DNA of 64,000 nucleotides from Pedobacter segetis (GCF_016623585.1 NZ_JAEHFY010000020.1:1-64000), one strand, 5' to 3'. Numbered from the stretch's first letter, positions 8,934-19,074 are shown. The notes: generated from the sequence alone by a model not told the origin. Made by a program: numbers and translations.

Positions 8934-8989
8934 ATCCTTAAAAATTTTGTTCTGTTCATATTATCAAAGAATAAATTGCGTTAATCTTG

Positions 8990-9024
8990 CTTATTAACAC
9001 TTGTTAGTTAATTATGTTAATAAG
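8990..9024. repeat. inverted repeat downstream of pyrB
   Basis: CTTATTAAC (8990-8998) and GTTAATAAG (9016-9024) form a 9-bp stem with a 17-base loop. No T-run follows, so it is either a weak terminator of pyrB or a binding site before the TPR gene. Confidence 0.3.
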
Positions 9025-9069
9025 ATTAAAAAGCTTAATGTAATTTAGATTTTCCACTTGGTCATAATT

Positions 9070-12000
9070 ATGCGAAAAATAATCATCGTCTTTACCTTAT
9101 TTTTTACTTCGTCAACTTTGCTATTTGCTCAATTACCTGCTTATTTTGATATAAATTCAAAGTATAAGGGCGCAACAGAATTGTTTGAGCAAGGGAAATT
9201 TGCAGCTGCCTCTTCCCTATTTTACGAGGTAGGAAAAGACAAGACCGTACAAACCCCGCAATCTTTCAATAATACCTTTACCTCTAATTTAAAAGTGAAT
9301 AGCGAATTTTACAGAGCGGTTTGCGCCCTAGAGTTAGGTAACGATGATGCAGAGCAACTTTTTAAAAGGTTTATCAAAAACCACCCAGAAAGCCCCAAAG
9401 CCAAACAAGCCTATTTTCAGGTTGGTAAATATTATTTTAACCAAGGAAATTATGAAGAAGCCTTAAATTGGTTCACAAAAGTTAGCTCTATTGATCTAAC
9501 CGGTAAAGACGATACAGAATATAAGTTTAAAACCGCCTATTCTTTTTTTGAAACCAAAGATTATGCTAGTGCAAAGCCCTTATTTGGTTTAATAAAGGAT
9601 GAAAACTCTCAATATAGCGAACAGGCCACCTATTATTACGCCTATATTGCTTATGCAGATAAAGAATATGATATTGCTTTAAAAAACTTCGAGAAATTAA
9701 AAAATTCTGAAAATTATAAAGAAAGTTATCCATACTACATATCTGCCATTTATTTTTTGGATAAAAGATATGACGATGTAATTGCTTACGCCGTACCAAT
9801 TGTAGAAAACACCAAGCAATTAAACGAGACAGAAATGCTTCGCATTATTGCAGCTTCTTATTTTGCAAAAGAAGATTATAACAATGCCCTTTCTTATTAT
9901 GAGCGTTTTATGAAACGTGATAATGGCAAAACCCAAAACAACCAAGACAGTTATCAAATTGGCTATACCTATTATAAACTTAAAAAATATAACGAGGCCA
10001 TTGTTCAATTAGGCAAGCTCATCAATGATAAATCTAATTACAGCCAAGCCGGATTATACACCCTTGGCGATGCCTATCTGACCAAGCAAGATAAACGATC
10101 GGCCAGAAATGTTTTACAAGTAAGCTCTAAATTAGATTTTGATAGGGAAATTAAAGAAGATGCTTTATTTAATTTCGCCAAACTTTCTTATGAATTACAG
10201 TTCAATTCTATTGCTTTAGATGCCATTCAACAATATTTAAAAGATTATCCCCGTTCAAAAAAGCTGATAGAGGCTAAAACCTTATTGGCAAAATCTTTGG
10301 CGAGCACAAAAAATTATCGCGATGCTATAGATGTATTAGAAGGTATAGAAAATAAATCGGCGGATGCCAAAGAAGCTTATCAAAAAGTAACCTATTTTAG
10401 GGCATTAGAATTTTACAACGAACGAGCATTTGAAAACGCGATCGGTCTTTTCTTAAGATCTAAAAATTATCCTGTTGATAAAGATATTTTGGCACTTTCT
10501 ACCTTTTGGTGTGCAGAAGCCATGTATGAAGTAAGAAAATACGGGGAATCGGTAGATAACTTCGAGACTTTCTTAGGAATGCCCGCCGCTAAAAACACCG
10601 ATCTTTATAATTACGCAAATTATGCCTTGGGTTATGCGGCTTTAGAAGGCGAAAGTTATCCAAAAGCAGCAACCTATTTTGCTAAATTCCTTAACGGGAA
10701 CGAGAAAGACCCAAAAACCATAAAAGATGCAACATTAAGATTGGCAGATGCTTATTTTGGTGCCAAAAATTATGGCAGCGCATTGGCTTATTACAATAAG
10801 ATAATTTCACAAGGTGGCACAAGTGAAGATTATGCCCTTTTTCAAAGAGGAATTATACAAGGTTTGCAAAACCAACCGGATGCTAAAATTGCCACTTTAC
10901 AATCGCTTTTGAGCAAATTCCCAAATTCTAACTATGCAGATGATGCAGGTTTTGAAATCCCTTATACCTATTTTTTAATTGGGCAGGGAGATATTGCCAA
11001 AACAGATTTAACCACATTTGTTGCTAAATATCCTCGTAGCTCTTATATCCCAAGGGCATTGGTTACCATTGGCCTGGTAAACTATGATCAAAAAAACGAT
11101 CAAGCTGCTTTAGAAACCTTTAAAAGAGTGGTTAGCGAATACAAATCTACAGATGAAGCACAACAAGCCCTTAAATTGATTCAAAAAATTTATGTAGATA
11201 TGGGCAACGCTACAGATTTCATAAATTACGCAAATACCACATCCATTGGTAATTATACCACTTCAGAACAAGATAACATCATGTTCCAGGCTGCCAACAC
11301 ACAATATCTAAGGGGAAACTGGGAAGGTGCAATAGAATCGGTAAATGCTTATTTTGATAAGTTTCCAAAAGCCATCCAAGACAAGCAAGCTAAATTTATT
11401 AGGGCAGAGAGCTATAAAAATTTGGGCAAGTTTGCCCCTGCCATTATAGATTATGAATACATCTTAAACGATTGGACAAGTGAATATACAGAAAAGGCAT
11501 TGGTAAGTATTTCTAAAATATACCTAAACAACAAACAATATAACGAAGCTATTGTGCATCTTAAAAAATTAGAAATAGCGTCAGAATATAAGGCAGATTA
11601 TTCTTTTGCAATAAATAATCTAATGATTTGTTACGCAGGCATTAAAGTACCAGATCAAACTTTGCTTTATGCAGATTTAGTGAAGAATTATGAAAAATCA
11701 TCTGAAGATGATAAGTTAAAGGCTGGCCTTTACAGCGGAAAAGCCTATTTAATGCAAGGCGATACCACAAAAGGAAAAAAAGAACTAGAGCAAGTTGCAA
11801 AGGCTACAAAATCTATTGTTGGTGCAGAAGCACTATATAACGTTGCAGAAATCCAATATCTTCAAAAAGAATTTAAGGCTTCACAAAAAACCTGTTTTGA
11901 TCTGGTTAACAATATGCCAAATTATGATTATTGGTTTGCTAAAACCTTTATCCTATTAGCCGATGATTATGCAGCACAAAAAGATAAGGTACAGGCAATA

Positions 12001-12093
12001 GCCACTTTAAAATCTGTAATAGATAATTATGAAGGTAATGATGAAATACTACCTACCGCAAAAGATAAACTGAAAAAACTAGATACCAAATAA
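9070..12093 (+). CDS. large exported tetratricopeptide repeat protein
   Basis: The product has a signal peptide (residues 1-21, ending LLFAQ) and then about 980 residues of TPR-like helical pairs such as AKQAYFQVGKYYFNQGNYEEA and KAKQAYFQVGKYY, with many alternating Tyr, Ala and Asn-Tyr positions. TPR arrays hold together protein complexes, here in the periplasm. The ATG at 9070 is preferred to the TTG at 9058 because it starts the signal peptide cleanly. It heads a six-gene operon ending in TonB/TolA-like genes, so it may play the CpoB/YbgF-like role of the Tol system. That analogy is inference. Confidence 0.8.
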   Translation: MRKIIIVFTLFFTSSTLLFAQLPAYFDINSKYKGATELFEQGKFAAASSLFYEVGKDKTVQTPQSFNNTFTSNLKVNSEFYRAVCALELGNDDAEQLFKRFIKNHPESPKAKQAYFQVGKYYFNQGNYEEALNWFTKVSSIDLTGKDDTEYKFKTAYSFFETKDYASAKPLFGLIKDENSQYSEQATYYYAYIAYADKEYDIALKNFEKLKNSENYKESYPYYISAIYFLDKRYDDVIAYAVPIVENTKQLNETEMLRIIAASYFAKEDYNNALSYYERFMKRDNGKTQNNQDSYQIGYTYYKLKKYNEAIVQLGKLINDKSNYSQAGLYTLGDAYLTKQDKRSARNVLQVSSKLDFDREIKEDALFNFAKLSYELQFNSIALDAIQQYLKDYPRSKKLIEAKTLLAKSLASTKNYRDAIDVLEGIENKSADAKEAYQKVTYFRALEFYNERAFENAIGLFLRSKNYPVDKDILALSTFWCAEAMYEVRKYGESVDNFETFLGMPAAKNTDLYNYANYALGYAALEGESYPKAATYFAKFLNGNEKDPKTIKDATLRLADAYFGAKNYGSALAYYNKIISQGGTSEDYALFQRGIIQGLQNQPDAKIATLQSLLSKFPNSNYADDAGFEIPYTYFLIGQGDIAKTDLTTFVAKYPRSSYIPRALVTIGLVNYDQKNDQAALETFKRVVSEYKSTDEAQQALKLIQKIYVDMGNATDFINYANTTSIGNYTTSEQDNIMFQAANTQYLRGNWEGAIESVNAYFDKFPKAIQDKQAKFIRAESYKNLGKFAPAIIDYEYILNDWTSEYTEKALVSISKIYLNNKQYNEAIVHLKKLEIASEYKADYSFAINNLMICYAGIKVPDQTLLYADLVKNYEKSSEDDKLKAGLYSGKAYLMQGDTTKGKKELEQVAKATKSIVGAEALYNVAEIQYLQKEFKASQKTCFDLVNNMPNYDYWFAKTFILLADDYAAQKDKVQAIATLKSVIDNYEGNDEILPTAKDKLKKLDTK

Positions 12094-12097
12094 GAAC

Positions 12098-13822
12098 ATG
12101 ACTAAGCAAATTTTTAAAGCAAGTTTTTTACTATTATCTGGTTTAATAACTAGTTCGGCATTAATTGCACAAACTAAACCAGTAGAAAAACCTGTGCCCG
12201 CTGCCGTAAAAGATACTTCAAAAACTGCCGTTTCAGAAGAAGTAGAAGTGGTTAGGTCTTACAAACCCGTTTTGGCAGATGCCGTAAAGATTAGAAAAAG
12301 CCCCAACCTTAACGATACCCGTCCATTTAACCCTAAAATGACCTATGATTTAATGGATAAAAGGTTAGAATTAAATAGCGGGATTAGGGAATTGGAGGCT
12401 CAGAAATTGATTAAACAGAAACAAGATGAGCTTAAAAATAATTTCGCAAAACTGGGCTTAGGCAATTTGGGCACCAACCTAGCTCAACTAAACATTGCTA
12501 CCGGGCAAGATGAAGCTTTACAAGCGGGTTTCAACTTTAACCACCTAGCAATGAGCGGTAAGTTAAACCAACAAAAAATCAGCAAGCAAACTATTAAAGG
12601 TTATGCAAGAAGTATTGGCGATGCTACCATATTAGAAGGAAAATTGAGCTACGATAGAACAGGTACTTACTTTTATGGGATAGATCCGAACGGTAGCTTT
12701 ACAAACCCAAATCCCGAAAGGCAAAAATTTAATTATTTTGAGGCAAAAGGATTAGTGATGAACCGTAACGATGCAACAGAAACCAACAATTTTGATTATG
12801 CAGCAAAAATTAACGCTTCTTTATTTAACAATGCTTTTGATGCAAAAGAAACCGCTTTTATAATTTCTGGAGGTTTAGGAAAAGACCTAGATAAATTTCA
12901 TTTGGGGGCAAATGCAAGCATAGACATTACAACAAGCCAAGATTCTGCTTATAGTTTTAACAATAACCTGTTCAGATTAAACCCTTATATACAATTTAAA
13001 ACCGATAGATTTAGGTTTACCGGAGGCATTAATTATGTGAACGAGTTTGGTGCCAACCAAAGGATAAACATTTTCCCCGCGGCCAGCTTAGATTTTATGC
13101 TGATCAAAAATTACCTAACCATTTTTGGTAATTTGGGCGGCGATGTTGATAAAACCTTGTTAAAAGATTTAACGGATTTTAATCCCTATCTAAATACCAA
13201 TGTAAATTTAAGAAATACGGTTAAAAAGATTGATGTAGCAGGAGGTATTAGAGGCACTTTAGCTCCAAACGTTGGTTATAAAGCAATGGTAAGCTATCAA
13301 ACCGTGTCGGATTTAAGCTATTTTGTAAATAATATCGATAAAAAACAAAAATTTGATGTTGCTTATTTTTCAGGCAATACCAACATCATCGGTTTTGATG
13401 GCGAGTTGAACATTAATTTTTCTGATGATTTTAATTTAGATAGTAAAGTTCAAATTAAACAATACAATAATAATACAGAACAATTTGCATGGCTTAGGCC
13501 TGGCTTTGTCCTAACATCTACCGCATCTTTTAAAATTATTGATAAGGTAAAACTATCTGGGGATTTGCTTTTTCAAGGAGAAACAAAAGCTAAGATATTA
13601 AATCCTGACCTTAGCGTACCTCCAATGCCATTGCCTCCAATAATAACCGTAAAAACCATTAAGGCTTTCGCCGATATAAGCGTTGGCGCAGAATATCAAT
13701 ACGATAAACAGATTTCCGCGTTTTTTAGGGTTAACAATATATTAGGCAACGAGTATGAAAAACTGCCTTACTATCCTAATTATGGCATCAATATTTTAGC
13801 AGGTTTGCGTTATGGATTTTAG
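12098..13822 (+). CDS. outer-membrane beta-barrel protein, TonB-dependent receptor-like
   Basis: The 574-residue protein has a signal peptide (cleavage near ALIAQ) and a polar N-terminal stretch with EEVEVVRSYKP, which resembles a TonB box. From about residue 150 onward there are repeated amphipathic strands typical of an outer-membrane barrel, ending in an aromatic-rich strand (GLRYGF). I see no complete plug domain, and the length is well below the 700-1000 residues of usual receptors. It lies four bases after the TPR gene and upstream of ExbB/ExbD/TonB-like genes. It may be their outer-membrane partner rather than a nutrient importer. Confidence 0.7.
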   Translation: MTKQIFKASFLLLSGLITSSALIAQTKPVEKPVPAAVKDTSKTAVSEEVEVVRSYKPVLADAVKIRKSPNLNDTRPFNPKMTYDLMDKRLELNSGIRELEAQKLIKQKQDELKNNFAKLGLGNLGTNLAQLNIATGQDEALQAGFNFNHLAMSGKLNQQKISKQTIKGYARSIGDATILEGKLSYDRTGTYFYGIDPNGSFTNPNPERQKFNYFEAKGLVMNRNDATETNNFDYAAKINASLFNNAFDAKETAFIISGGLGKDLDKFHLGANASIDITTSQDSAYSFNNNLFRLNPYIQFKTDRFRFTGGINYVNEFGANQRINIFPAASLDFMLIKNYLTIFGNLGGDVDKTLLKDLTDFNPYLNTNVNLRNTVKKIDVAGGIRGTLAPNVGYKAMVSYQTVSDLSYFVNNIDKKQKFDVAYFSGNTNIIGFDGELNINFSDDFNLDSKVQIKQYNNNTEQFAWLRPGFVLTSTASFKIIDKVKLSGDLLFQGETKAKILNPDLSVPPMPLPPIITVKTIKAFADISVGAEYQYDKQISAFFRVNNILGNEYEKLPYYPNYGINILAGLRYGF

Positions 13823-13868
13823 ATTTAATCTTTCCAATAACACTAATTAAATTTACATTTACGGTAAA

Positions 13869-14930
13869 ATGGATATCACACCTTATTTTTCAGCTTTGCT
13901 AAACCAAAAAGATCAGATAATTGTACCTGGTTTAGGTAGGTTTTTCAAAAAGAGGACTGCCGGTTTTTATGATGAAGAAAGTAAAAGTTTTTATCCGCCC
14001 ATCAATAAAATAGATTTCTCTACAGATTACCTTCACGATGATAAATTGGTGCACCTGATCAGCCAGAATGGCAATATATCTTTAACTTCTGCTTATGCAA
14101 TGTTAGATGAATATGTAAGGGAGATCAAAAACCTTTTAAAAACCGATGATATAGAGATTAATGGTATCGGCAAATTATCATCACACAGTGGTAAACTAAA
14201 GCTAGAATCGGCAGTAGCAAAAAGCTTAAACAAATCTTTTTTTGGTTTGCCAGATATTGATACTCAATCACCTTTACTCATTGGGCAAGAAGAAGAAACC
14301 TATAGCCTGGCACAACAAGCGATGATTACGGCAATGCCAGCAGATTTTGTGGAAGAAAGAGAACCGAGGAGTATCTGGAGCATGATCTTGATGATATTGG
14401 CGGTTGCAATTATAGCCGGTGCTATTGGGCTTTATTTTGCAAAACCAGATTTTTATAAAAACCTTATTACCAATATACAGACCATAGACTTTAACATCAA
14501 ACCTAAAAAAGCAACCAATCCGGTTGTTATAAACGCAAATAAAGAGGATCTGCAAAGGGCAGATTCTATCATGAACAGCAAAGGGAATGATGATATTGAA
14601 AATAAATTAAAAGCAGATGGTTTTGATGTAGAAAAACCCAGGGATTCTACAGACGTTTCTATAAAACCCAAAGTAGAGCCTAAAAAAGGCGAATTTAGGT
14701 ATGAGATCATCATAGGTTTATACATGACCAAGGAAGAAGCGCAAGAAAGAGTGAAACAACTAAAAAGCTACCAGATCAACGCCTACATTTTAGACGATAA
14801 AGATGGCCCAATGGTTAAAATTAGCGGCGCCACACTTTACAACAATGATGATGCAGAAAAAGAATTAAAAAGGATAAGAAAAGAGATCAATCCCGAAGCC
14901 TTTAAAAAAGCATATAAAATCTTAAAATAA
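13869..14930 (+). CDS. HU-CCDC81 and SPOR domain membrane protein
   Basis: The 353-residue protein has HU-like CCDC81 domains over roughly residues 1-125 (for example IIVPGLGRFFKKRTAG and IEINGIGKLS). One transmembrane helix follows at about 169-190, then a linker, and a C-terminal SPOR domain (about 275-350, starting FRYEIIIGLYMTKEEA). SPOR domains bind denuded peptidoglycan at division sites. The layout suggests a protein with a cytoplasmic N-terminus and periplasmic SPOR, linking a cytoplasmic scaffold to septal wall. It lies in the middle of a Tol/Exb-like operon, which supports an envelope or division role. Confidence 0.85.
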   Translation: MDITPYFSALLNQKDQIIVPGLGRFFKKRTAGFYDEESKSFYPPINKIDFSTDYLHDDKLVHLISQNGNISLTSAYAMLDEYVREIKNLLKTDDIEINGIGKLSSHSGKLKLESAVAKSLNKSFFGLPDIDTQSPLLIGQEEETYSLAQQAMITAMPADFVEEREPRSIWSMILMILAVAIIAGAIGLYFAKPDFYKNLITNIQTIDFNIKPKKATNPVVINANKEDLQRADSIMNSKGNDDIENKLKADGFDVEKPRDSTDVSIKPKVEPKKGEFRYEIIIGLYMTKEEAQERVKQLKSYQINAYILDDKDGPMVKISGATLYNNDDAEKELKRIRKEINPEAFKKAYKILK

Positions 14931-14938
14931 ACTAAATA

Positions 14939-15643
14939 ATGTACTTACAAGATACAACTGCCTTACAGCCACTTGCAGATACCGCAAGCAATGCAATATC
15001 TGCCTTAAAAGCAACCCCTTCCCAAGATTTGAGTTTATTTGAACTGCTTACCAAAGGAGGTTGGGTAATGATTCCACTCACCATATTGGCACTTTTGGCA
15101 CTCATTATTTTCTTTGAGAGGTACCTTACCATTAGAAAAGCAAATAAAGATGAGTCCCAATTATCGATGCAGGTAAAATCAAGTATCAAAACCGGGAATT
15201 TAGATTCGGCGATAGCCATTTGCAAAAGCAGCAACACCCCACTTGGGCGGATGTTACAAAAAGGTTTGCTAAGAATTGGCCGGCCCATTAAAGATATTGA
15301 AGGTGCAATTGAAAATGTTGGGAAGTTAGAGGTTTCTAAGTTAGAGAACAATATCGGTATTTTAGGCGTAATTGCGGGTATAGCACCCATGCTTGGCTTT
15401 GTAGGAACCATTATTGGGGTAATCACTATCTTTCACGATGTTTCTGTAAAAGGAGTTATAGAAATTGGTACCATCTCTGGCGGTTTATACATCAAAATGA
15501 TCTCATCCGCAACGGGATTGATCATCGGTATCATTGCCTATATTCTTTATCATATTTTAAATGCGATGGTAGATAAAGTGGTACTTAAAATGGAAACGGA
15601 TACCATTGAGTTTATTGATTTACTAGAAGAACCGGGACGATGA
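14939..15643 (+). CDS. MotA/TolQ/ExbB proton channel family protein
   Basis: The 234-residue protein has the ExbB/TolQ layout: one helix near residues 42-62 (GGWVMIPLTILALLALIIFF), a cytoplasmic loop, and two helices near 140-165 and 180-205 with the conserved APMLGFVGTIIGVI segment. With its ExbD/TolR partner it forms the proton-driven inner-membrane motor. It starts eight bases after the SPOR gene and overlaps the next gene by four bases. The sequence does not separate a Tol-type from an Exb-type role. Confidence 0.9.
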   Translation: MYLQDTTALQPLADTASNAISALKATPSQDLSLFELLTKGGWVMIPLTILALLALIIFFERYLTIRKANKDESQLSMQVKSSIKTGNLDSAIAICKSSNTPLGRMLQKGLLRIGRPIKDIEGAIENVGKLEVSKLENNIGILGVIAGIAPMLGFVGTIIGVITIFHDVSVKGVIEIGTISGGLYIKMISSATGLIIGIIAYILYHILNAMVDKVVLKMETDTIEFIDLLEEPGR

Positions 15644-16038
15644 ATTTTAGAAAAAAAGCAAGGCCACACGTAGAGGTACATACATCTGCATTAAACGATA
15701 TTATGTTTTTCTTGCTGTTGTTTTTTTTGCTGGCATCAGCAGTTGTAAACCCTAACGTGGTAAAATTGTTCTTACCGCGTTCAAGCTCGGGGCAAGCATC
15801 ACCGCAAAAAACCATCAATGTTTCTATAACCAAAGATTTGCAATATTATGTAGAGAAAGAGCAAGTACCTTTTGCCGCTCTAGAACAAAAAATAGCAACT
15901 TACCAACAAGCAAATCCAGATTTAACCGTTATTCTTTATGCTGATAATAGCATTGCGATACAAAATGTGGTAAGTTTAACAGACATCGCTAACAAGCTTA
16001 AAATAAAATTAGTATTGGCAACAGAGCCTCAGAAATGA
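15640..16038 (+). CDS. ExbD/TolR family protein
   Basis: The 132-residue protein has a short cytoplasmic N-terminus, one transmembrane helix (about residues 19-36) and a periplasmic domain. The helix carries the proton-carrying Asp20 in LNDIMFFLLLFFLL, as in all ExbD/TolR proteins. The periplasmic part ends with the VSLTDIANKLKIK-type fold seen in the family. It overlaps both neighbours by four bases (ATGA), showing tight translational coupling of the motor genes. Confidence 0.9.
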   Translation: MNFRKKARPHVEVHTSALNDIMFFLLLFFLLASAVVNPNVVKLFLPRSSSGQASPQKTINVSITKDLQYYVEKEQVPFAALEQKIATYQQANPDLTVILYADNSIAIQNVVSLTDIANKLKIKLVLATEPQK

Positions 16039-16865
16039 TTGCGTTAAACCAAAAAAACCCAGATAACAATTACCCAAAAGCTATTGCCATATCCATAGCT
16101 ATTTTGGTTGCTTTGTTGTTATTGAGTATTTTTTACATCGTGAGCAAGGCAACACCCCCAGAAGAGGTGGGTGTAGGCGGCATCATTGTTAATTATGGCA
16201 CTTCTGATGTTGGTATGGGGAATGATTACATGAGCGTAGAAGACCCCTCTGTAGATCCAAATGCAAATGGCAAGGCACCAGACAAAATTACCCCTAACAA
16301 AGAAGTTACCCAAAATTCTCAAGCGGTAAATTCTGATAATAATATTGTTACAGACGATAATTCTGATGCCGTAAGTTTAAATAATAAGGCAAAAGCCACC
16401 AATAACGCCCCAACCCAAAAAACAGAGGACAAGCCCAAAGCACCTGTTATCAATCAAAATGCGCTTTACAAGGGCAACAAAAACAAGGGAACAGGTACAG
16501 GAGATGGTACAGGAGACCAGGCTGGCAACCAAGGTAAAAAAGAAGGAGATCCTTTGAGTGATAATTATAACGGATCGGGTTCTGGTAATGGTGGTGTTGC
16601 ACTTTCTTTAGCAAGCAGAAGGTTTGTTAATTTACCATCTATAAAAGATGATGGGCAAAAATCTGGTAAAGTGGTGGTAGAAATTAGGGTAGATAAAAAT
16701 GGTAACGTTACCAGCGCAAAAGCGGGTGGGCGTGGTACTACCTTAACAGATCCAACACTTTGGGATAAATGTGAAACTGCTGCGCTGGGTTCTCGTTTTA
16801 ATACCTTAGAATCTGCCCCTGATACCCAAATCGGTACGATTGTTTTTAATTTTAAAGTGAAGTAG
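16035..16865 (+). CDS. TonB/TolA-like energy transducer
   Basis: The 276-residue protein has an N-terminal helix (about residues 15-36) and a long polar, Asn/Lys/Gly-rich periplasmic linker (about 75-185). The C-terminal domain starts near KVVVEIRVDKNGNV and has the TonB C-terminal fold pattern. Together with the two motor genes before it, it would carry energy to the outer membrane. It is the last gene of the operon. The short downstream gap has AAGTCAGAAG/AAGTCTG-type intergenic repeat units (about 16877-16900 and 16965-16977). Whether it acts as TonB or as TolA is open. Confidence 0.82.
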   Translation: MIALNQKNPDNNYPKAIAISIAILVALLLLSIFYIVSKATPPEEVGVGGIIVNYGTSDVGMGNDYMSVEDPSVDPNANGKAPDKITPNKEVTQNSQAVNSDNNIVTDDNSDAVSLNNKAKATNNAPTQKTEDKPKAPVINQNALYKGNKNKGTGTGDGTGDQAGNQGKKEGDPLSDNYNGSGSGNGGVALSLASRRFVNLPSIKDDGQKSGKVVVEIRVDKNGNVTSAKAGGRGTTLTDPTLWDKCETAALGSRFNTLESAPDTQIGTIVFNFKVK

Positions 16866-16995
16866 GTTAAAGGCTTTAAAGTCAGAAGTTTAAAGTCTGC
16901 TGCTGTCCGCAAACAGAGCTGCTCTGCTTGATTATATCTTTTAAGAAACATGCCTAAGAGCCTTACAGACTTCTGATTGCCGTCCACTAACTCTC

Positions 16996-18504
16996 TTAAA
17001 AACCAATCCCTACAACCAAAAAGATTGCACTTAAAATCATCATGATAAATACCAATGGCATGATAAATTTTAGCCACGCTTTATAACTTACCTGCACCAT
17101 CAACAAAGCGGGAAAAACCGATCCGGTTGGCGATATTAGAAACATAATACCAATGCCAAATAAATAAGAATTTACAATTTCCCTACCAGGGAGATTTAAG
17201 ATTATGGCCAATGCACCAATAATGGGCATGGTTAATACAGCCATCCCAGAAGATGAACTCACAAAAATGGCAAAGAAGAAATAGAAAAGCATTATGCCGA
17301 TAATAAATATACTTGGCGAAAAATGCTGCACCAAATTTGAAGCATAAAACAAGATAGAATCGCCCACAAAACCTTCGTTTAAAACAATGGTAACCCCTCT
17401 AGCCAAGCCAACGATCAATGCTACAGATAGTAAGCTTTCTGCACCTTTTATAAATTCTGCCACAAACGTTTTCTCCCCCATTCGCCCAATTATCCCAACC
17501 AAAATAGCCGAACCAAAAAACAATGCCGACATTTCCAACGTCCACCAATCAAAAAACACAATCCCAACAACCATTCCTGTAAACGTGAGAAAGAAAATCA
17601 ACAACAAAAATTTATTTTTTGTATTGAGTTTTATCTGTGGGGCATCTACATCAATACTAAATTCAAAAGCAGATTTTATGGCGCCGTCTATTTTATAAGC
17701 GATGGATTGTTTAGGGTCATTTTTTACTTTAGCGGCATATTTTAAAATGTACCAAACAAGTATCGAGGTTGCGATCACAAAAAACAAAAGTCGTTCATAA
17801 AGACCATCTGTCCAGTTTATGCCTGCAGCATTAGAAGCAATAATTACCGCAAACGGATTGGTAAAACTAGCTATTGCTCCAGTACAAGTTCCTCCAAAAA
17901 CAATCGCCAAGGGCACAATTAGATCATAACCTGCTGCTATAAAAAGTGGTACTAAAACAGGATAAAACACGATGGCTTCTACATCCATCCCATAAGAGCC
18001 CCCTAAAAACGAAAAGATAGAAGTTAAGATGATGATGAGCAGTTTTTCTTTTCCTTTCATCTTTTGTGCTAAATATTCCACTCCGTTAAACATGGCCTCC
18101 GTTTTATTAAAAACCGCCATAAAACCACCTATAAAGAGTATAAATAAAATAATATCGATACTATCCATTACCCCTTTTATGGGTGCTTCTAAAATTTGTA
18201 TAAAACCTTGTGGTTTAGCGCTAAGTTTTTGATAAGTATTTGGAACCGAAATTGCTTTGCGAATATCGCCGTTAATAAATTTTTGGATCGGTATTCTGAT
18301 AGAAAGGCTATCTAAGGTTTTTTGTTTAAAGGGTAATGAATAACTTTTGTTTGGCGAGCTGATCACAAAGCTTTTATTGCCCTCTACCGTAAGCTTGCTA
18401 TACTCGCCCGCCGGTAAAAGCCAAGTACTTATTGCAGCTACAATAATTACCAACATCATTAAAGTGAGTGGTGTTGGAAGGCTTTTAGCGTTTATGATTT
18501 TCAT
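16996..18504 (-). CDS. YfcC/DcuC-type anion carrier
   Basis: A 502-residue integral membrane protein with about 11-13 hydrophobic helices. It has the YfcC-family opening (PTPLTLMMLVIIVAAISTWLLPAG), an inserted polar loop at about 40-95, and a GGSYGMDVEAIVFYPVLVP segment. The family (PF03606, C4-dicarboxylate/basic amino acid carriers) transports carboxylates or amino acids at the inner membrane; the substrate cannot be read from the sequence. It probably shares a transcript with the NTF2-like gene 42 bases upstream. Confidence 0.8.
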   Translation of the reverse strand: MKIINAKSLPTPLTLMMLVIIVAAISTWLLPAGEYSKLTVEGNKSFVISSPNKSYSLPFKQKTLDSLSIRIPIQKFINGDIRKAISVPNTYQKLSAKPQGFIQILEAPIKGVMDSIDIILFILFIGGFMAVFNKTEAMFNGVEYLAQKMKGKEKLLIIILTSIFSFLGGSYGMDVEAIVFYPVLVPLFIAAGYDLIVPLAIVFGGTCTGAIASFTNPFAVIIASNAAGINWTDGLYERLLFFVIATSILVWYILKYAAKVKNDPKQSIAYKIDGAIKSAFEFSIDVDAPQIKLNTKNKFLLLIFFLTFTGMVVGIVFFDWWTLEMSALFFGSAILVGIIGRMGEKTFVAEFIKGAESLLSVALIVGLARGVTIVLNEGFVGDSILFYASNLVQHFSPSIFIIGIMLFYFFFAIFVSSSSGMAVLTMPIIGALAIILNLPGREIVNSYLFGIGIMFLISPTGSVFPALLMVQVSYKAWLKFIMPLVFIMMILSAIFLVVGIGF

Positions 18505-18546
18505 TTGGATTATTTTCTTATCTATTTTTGTTTGAAAAATTGTAAC

Positions 18547-19074
18547 CTATTTTCTCAAAACATTCATCAAACTATCCTCCGCTCCTGCTTTCATCTTTAC
18601 CACCTCATCCATAATTGGATTTGGTATGGTGGCAGATAGGATATATTGTTCAATCTTCCAACTTTTTCCCTGCTTTACCAAAACGCCAGAACCTCTACAA
18701 ATTTTCATTTGTGTGTTTAACAATTCATCAAACCAGGCTAAATTTCCAGTTTTATCAAAATAGATATGTCTTTGTAAAGATTTGAAATTCCATGCTTTAC
18801 CCCTATCAAAAAATGGTTTTGCCCAAACCATAAACTCCTTTTTGTTCCAACGTTCTTTAGCATCTGTCCCTGTAAAAATGGCATCATCACAATAAAAATT
18901 AAAATAAGTGCTATAATCAGCCTTAGCAGCAGCAACGTTAAAAGAATCTAGCATTAAATTGATGTTTCTCTTTTCTGAAATAATATCAAATTTGTGTGAT
19001 TTCTTAGCAGATAACGTATTGTACGCAAATATCCCAATCCCTAAGACTAATATAATGTAAACGATGCGATTCAT
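18547..19074 (-). CDS. NTF2-like (SnoaL/DUF4440-type) protein with N-terminal anchor
   Basis: The 175-residue protein has one hydrophobic N-terminal segment (residues 4-20), so it is probably membrane-anchored or exported. An NTF2-like cone fold follows: FNVAAAKADYSTYFNFYCDDAIFTG is split by the usual helix-strand pattern, then GNLAWFDELLNT and GSGVLVKQGKSWKIEQYILS. Such domains occur in many small enzymes and binding proteins; no catalytic residues stand out. It is the first gene of a likely pair with the YfcC carrier. Confidence 0.72.
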   Translation of the reverse strand: MNRIVYIILVLGIGIFAYNTLSAKKSHKFDIISEKRNINLMLDSFNVAAAKADYSTYFNFYCDDAIFTGTDAKERWNKKEFMVWAKPFFDRGKAWNFKSLQRHIYFDKTGNLAWFDELLNTQMKICRGSGVLVKQGKSWKIEQYILSATIPNPIMDEVVKMKAGAEDSLMNVLRK

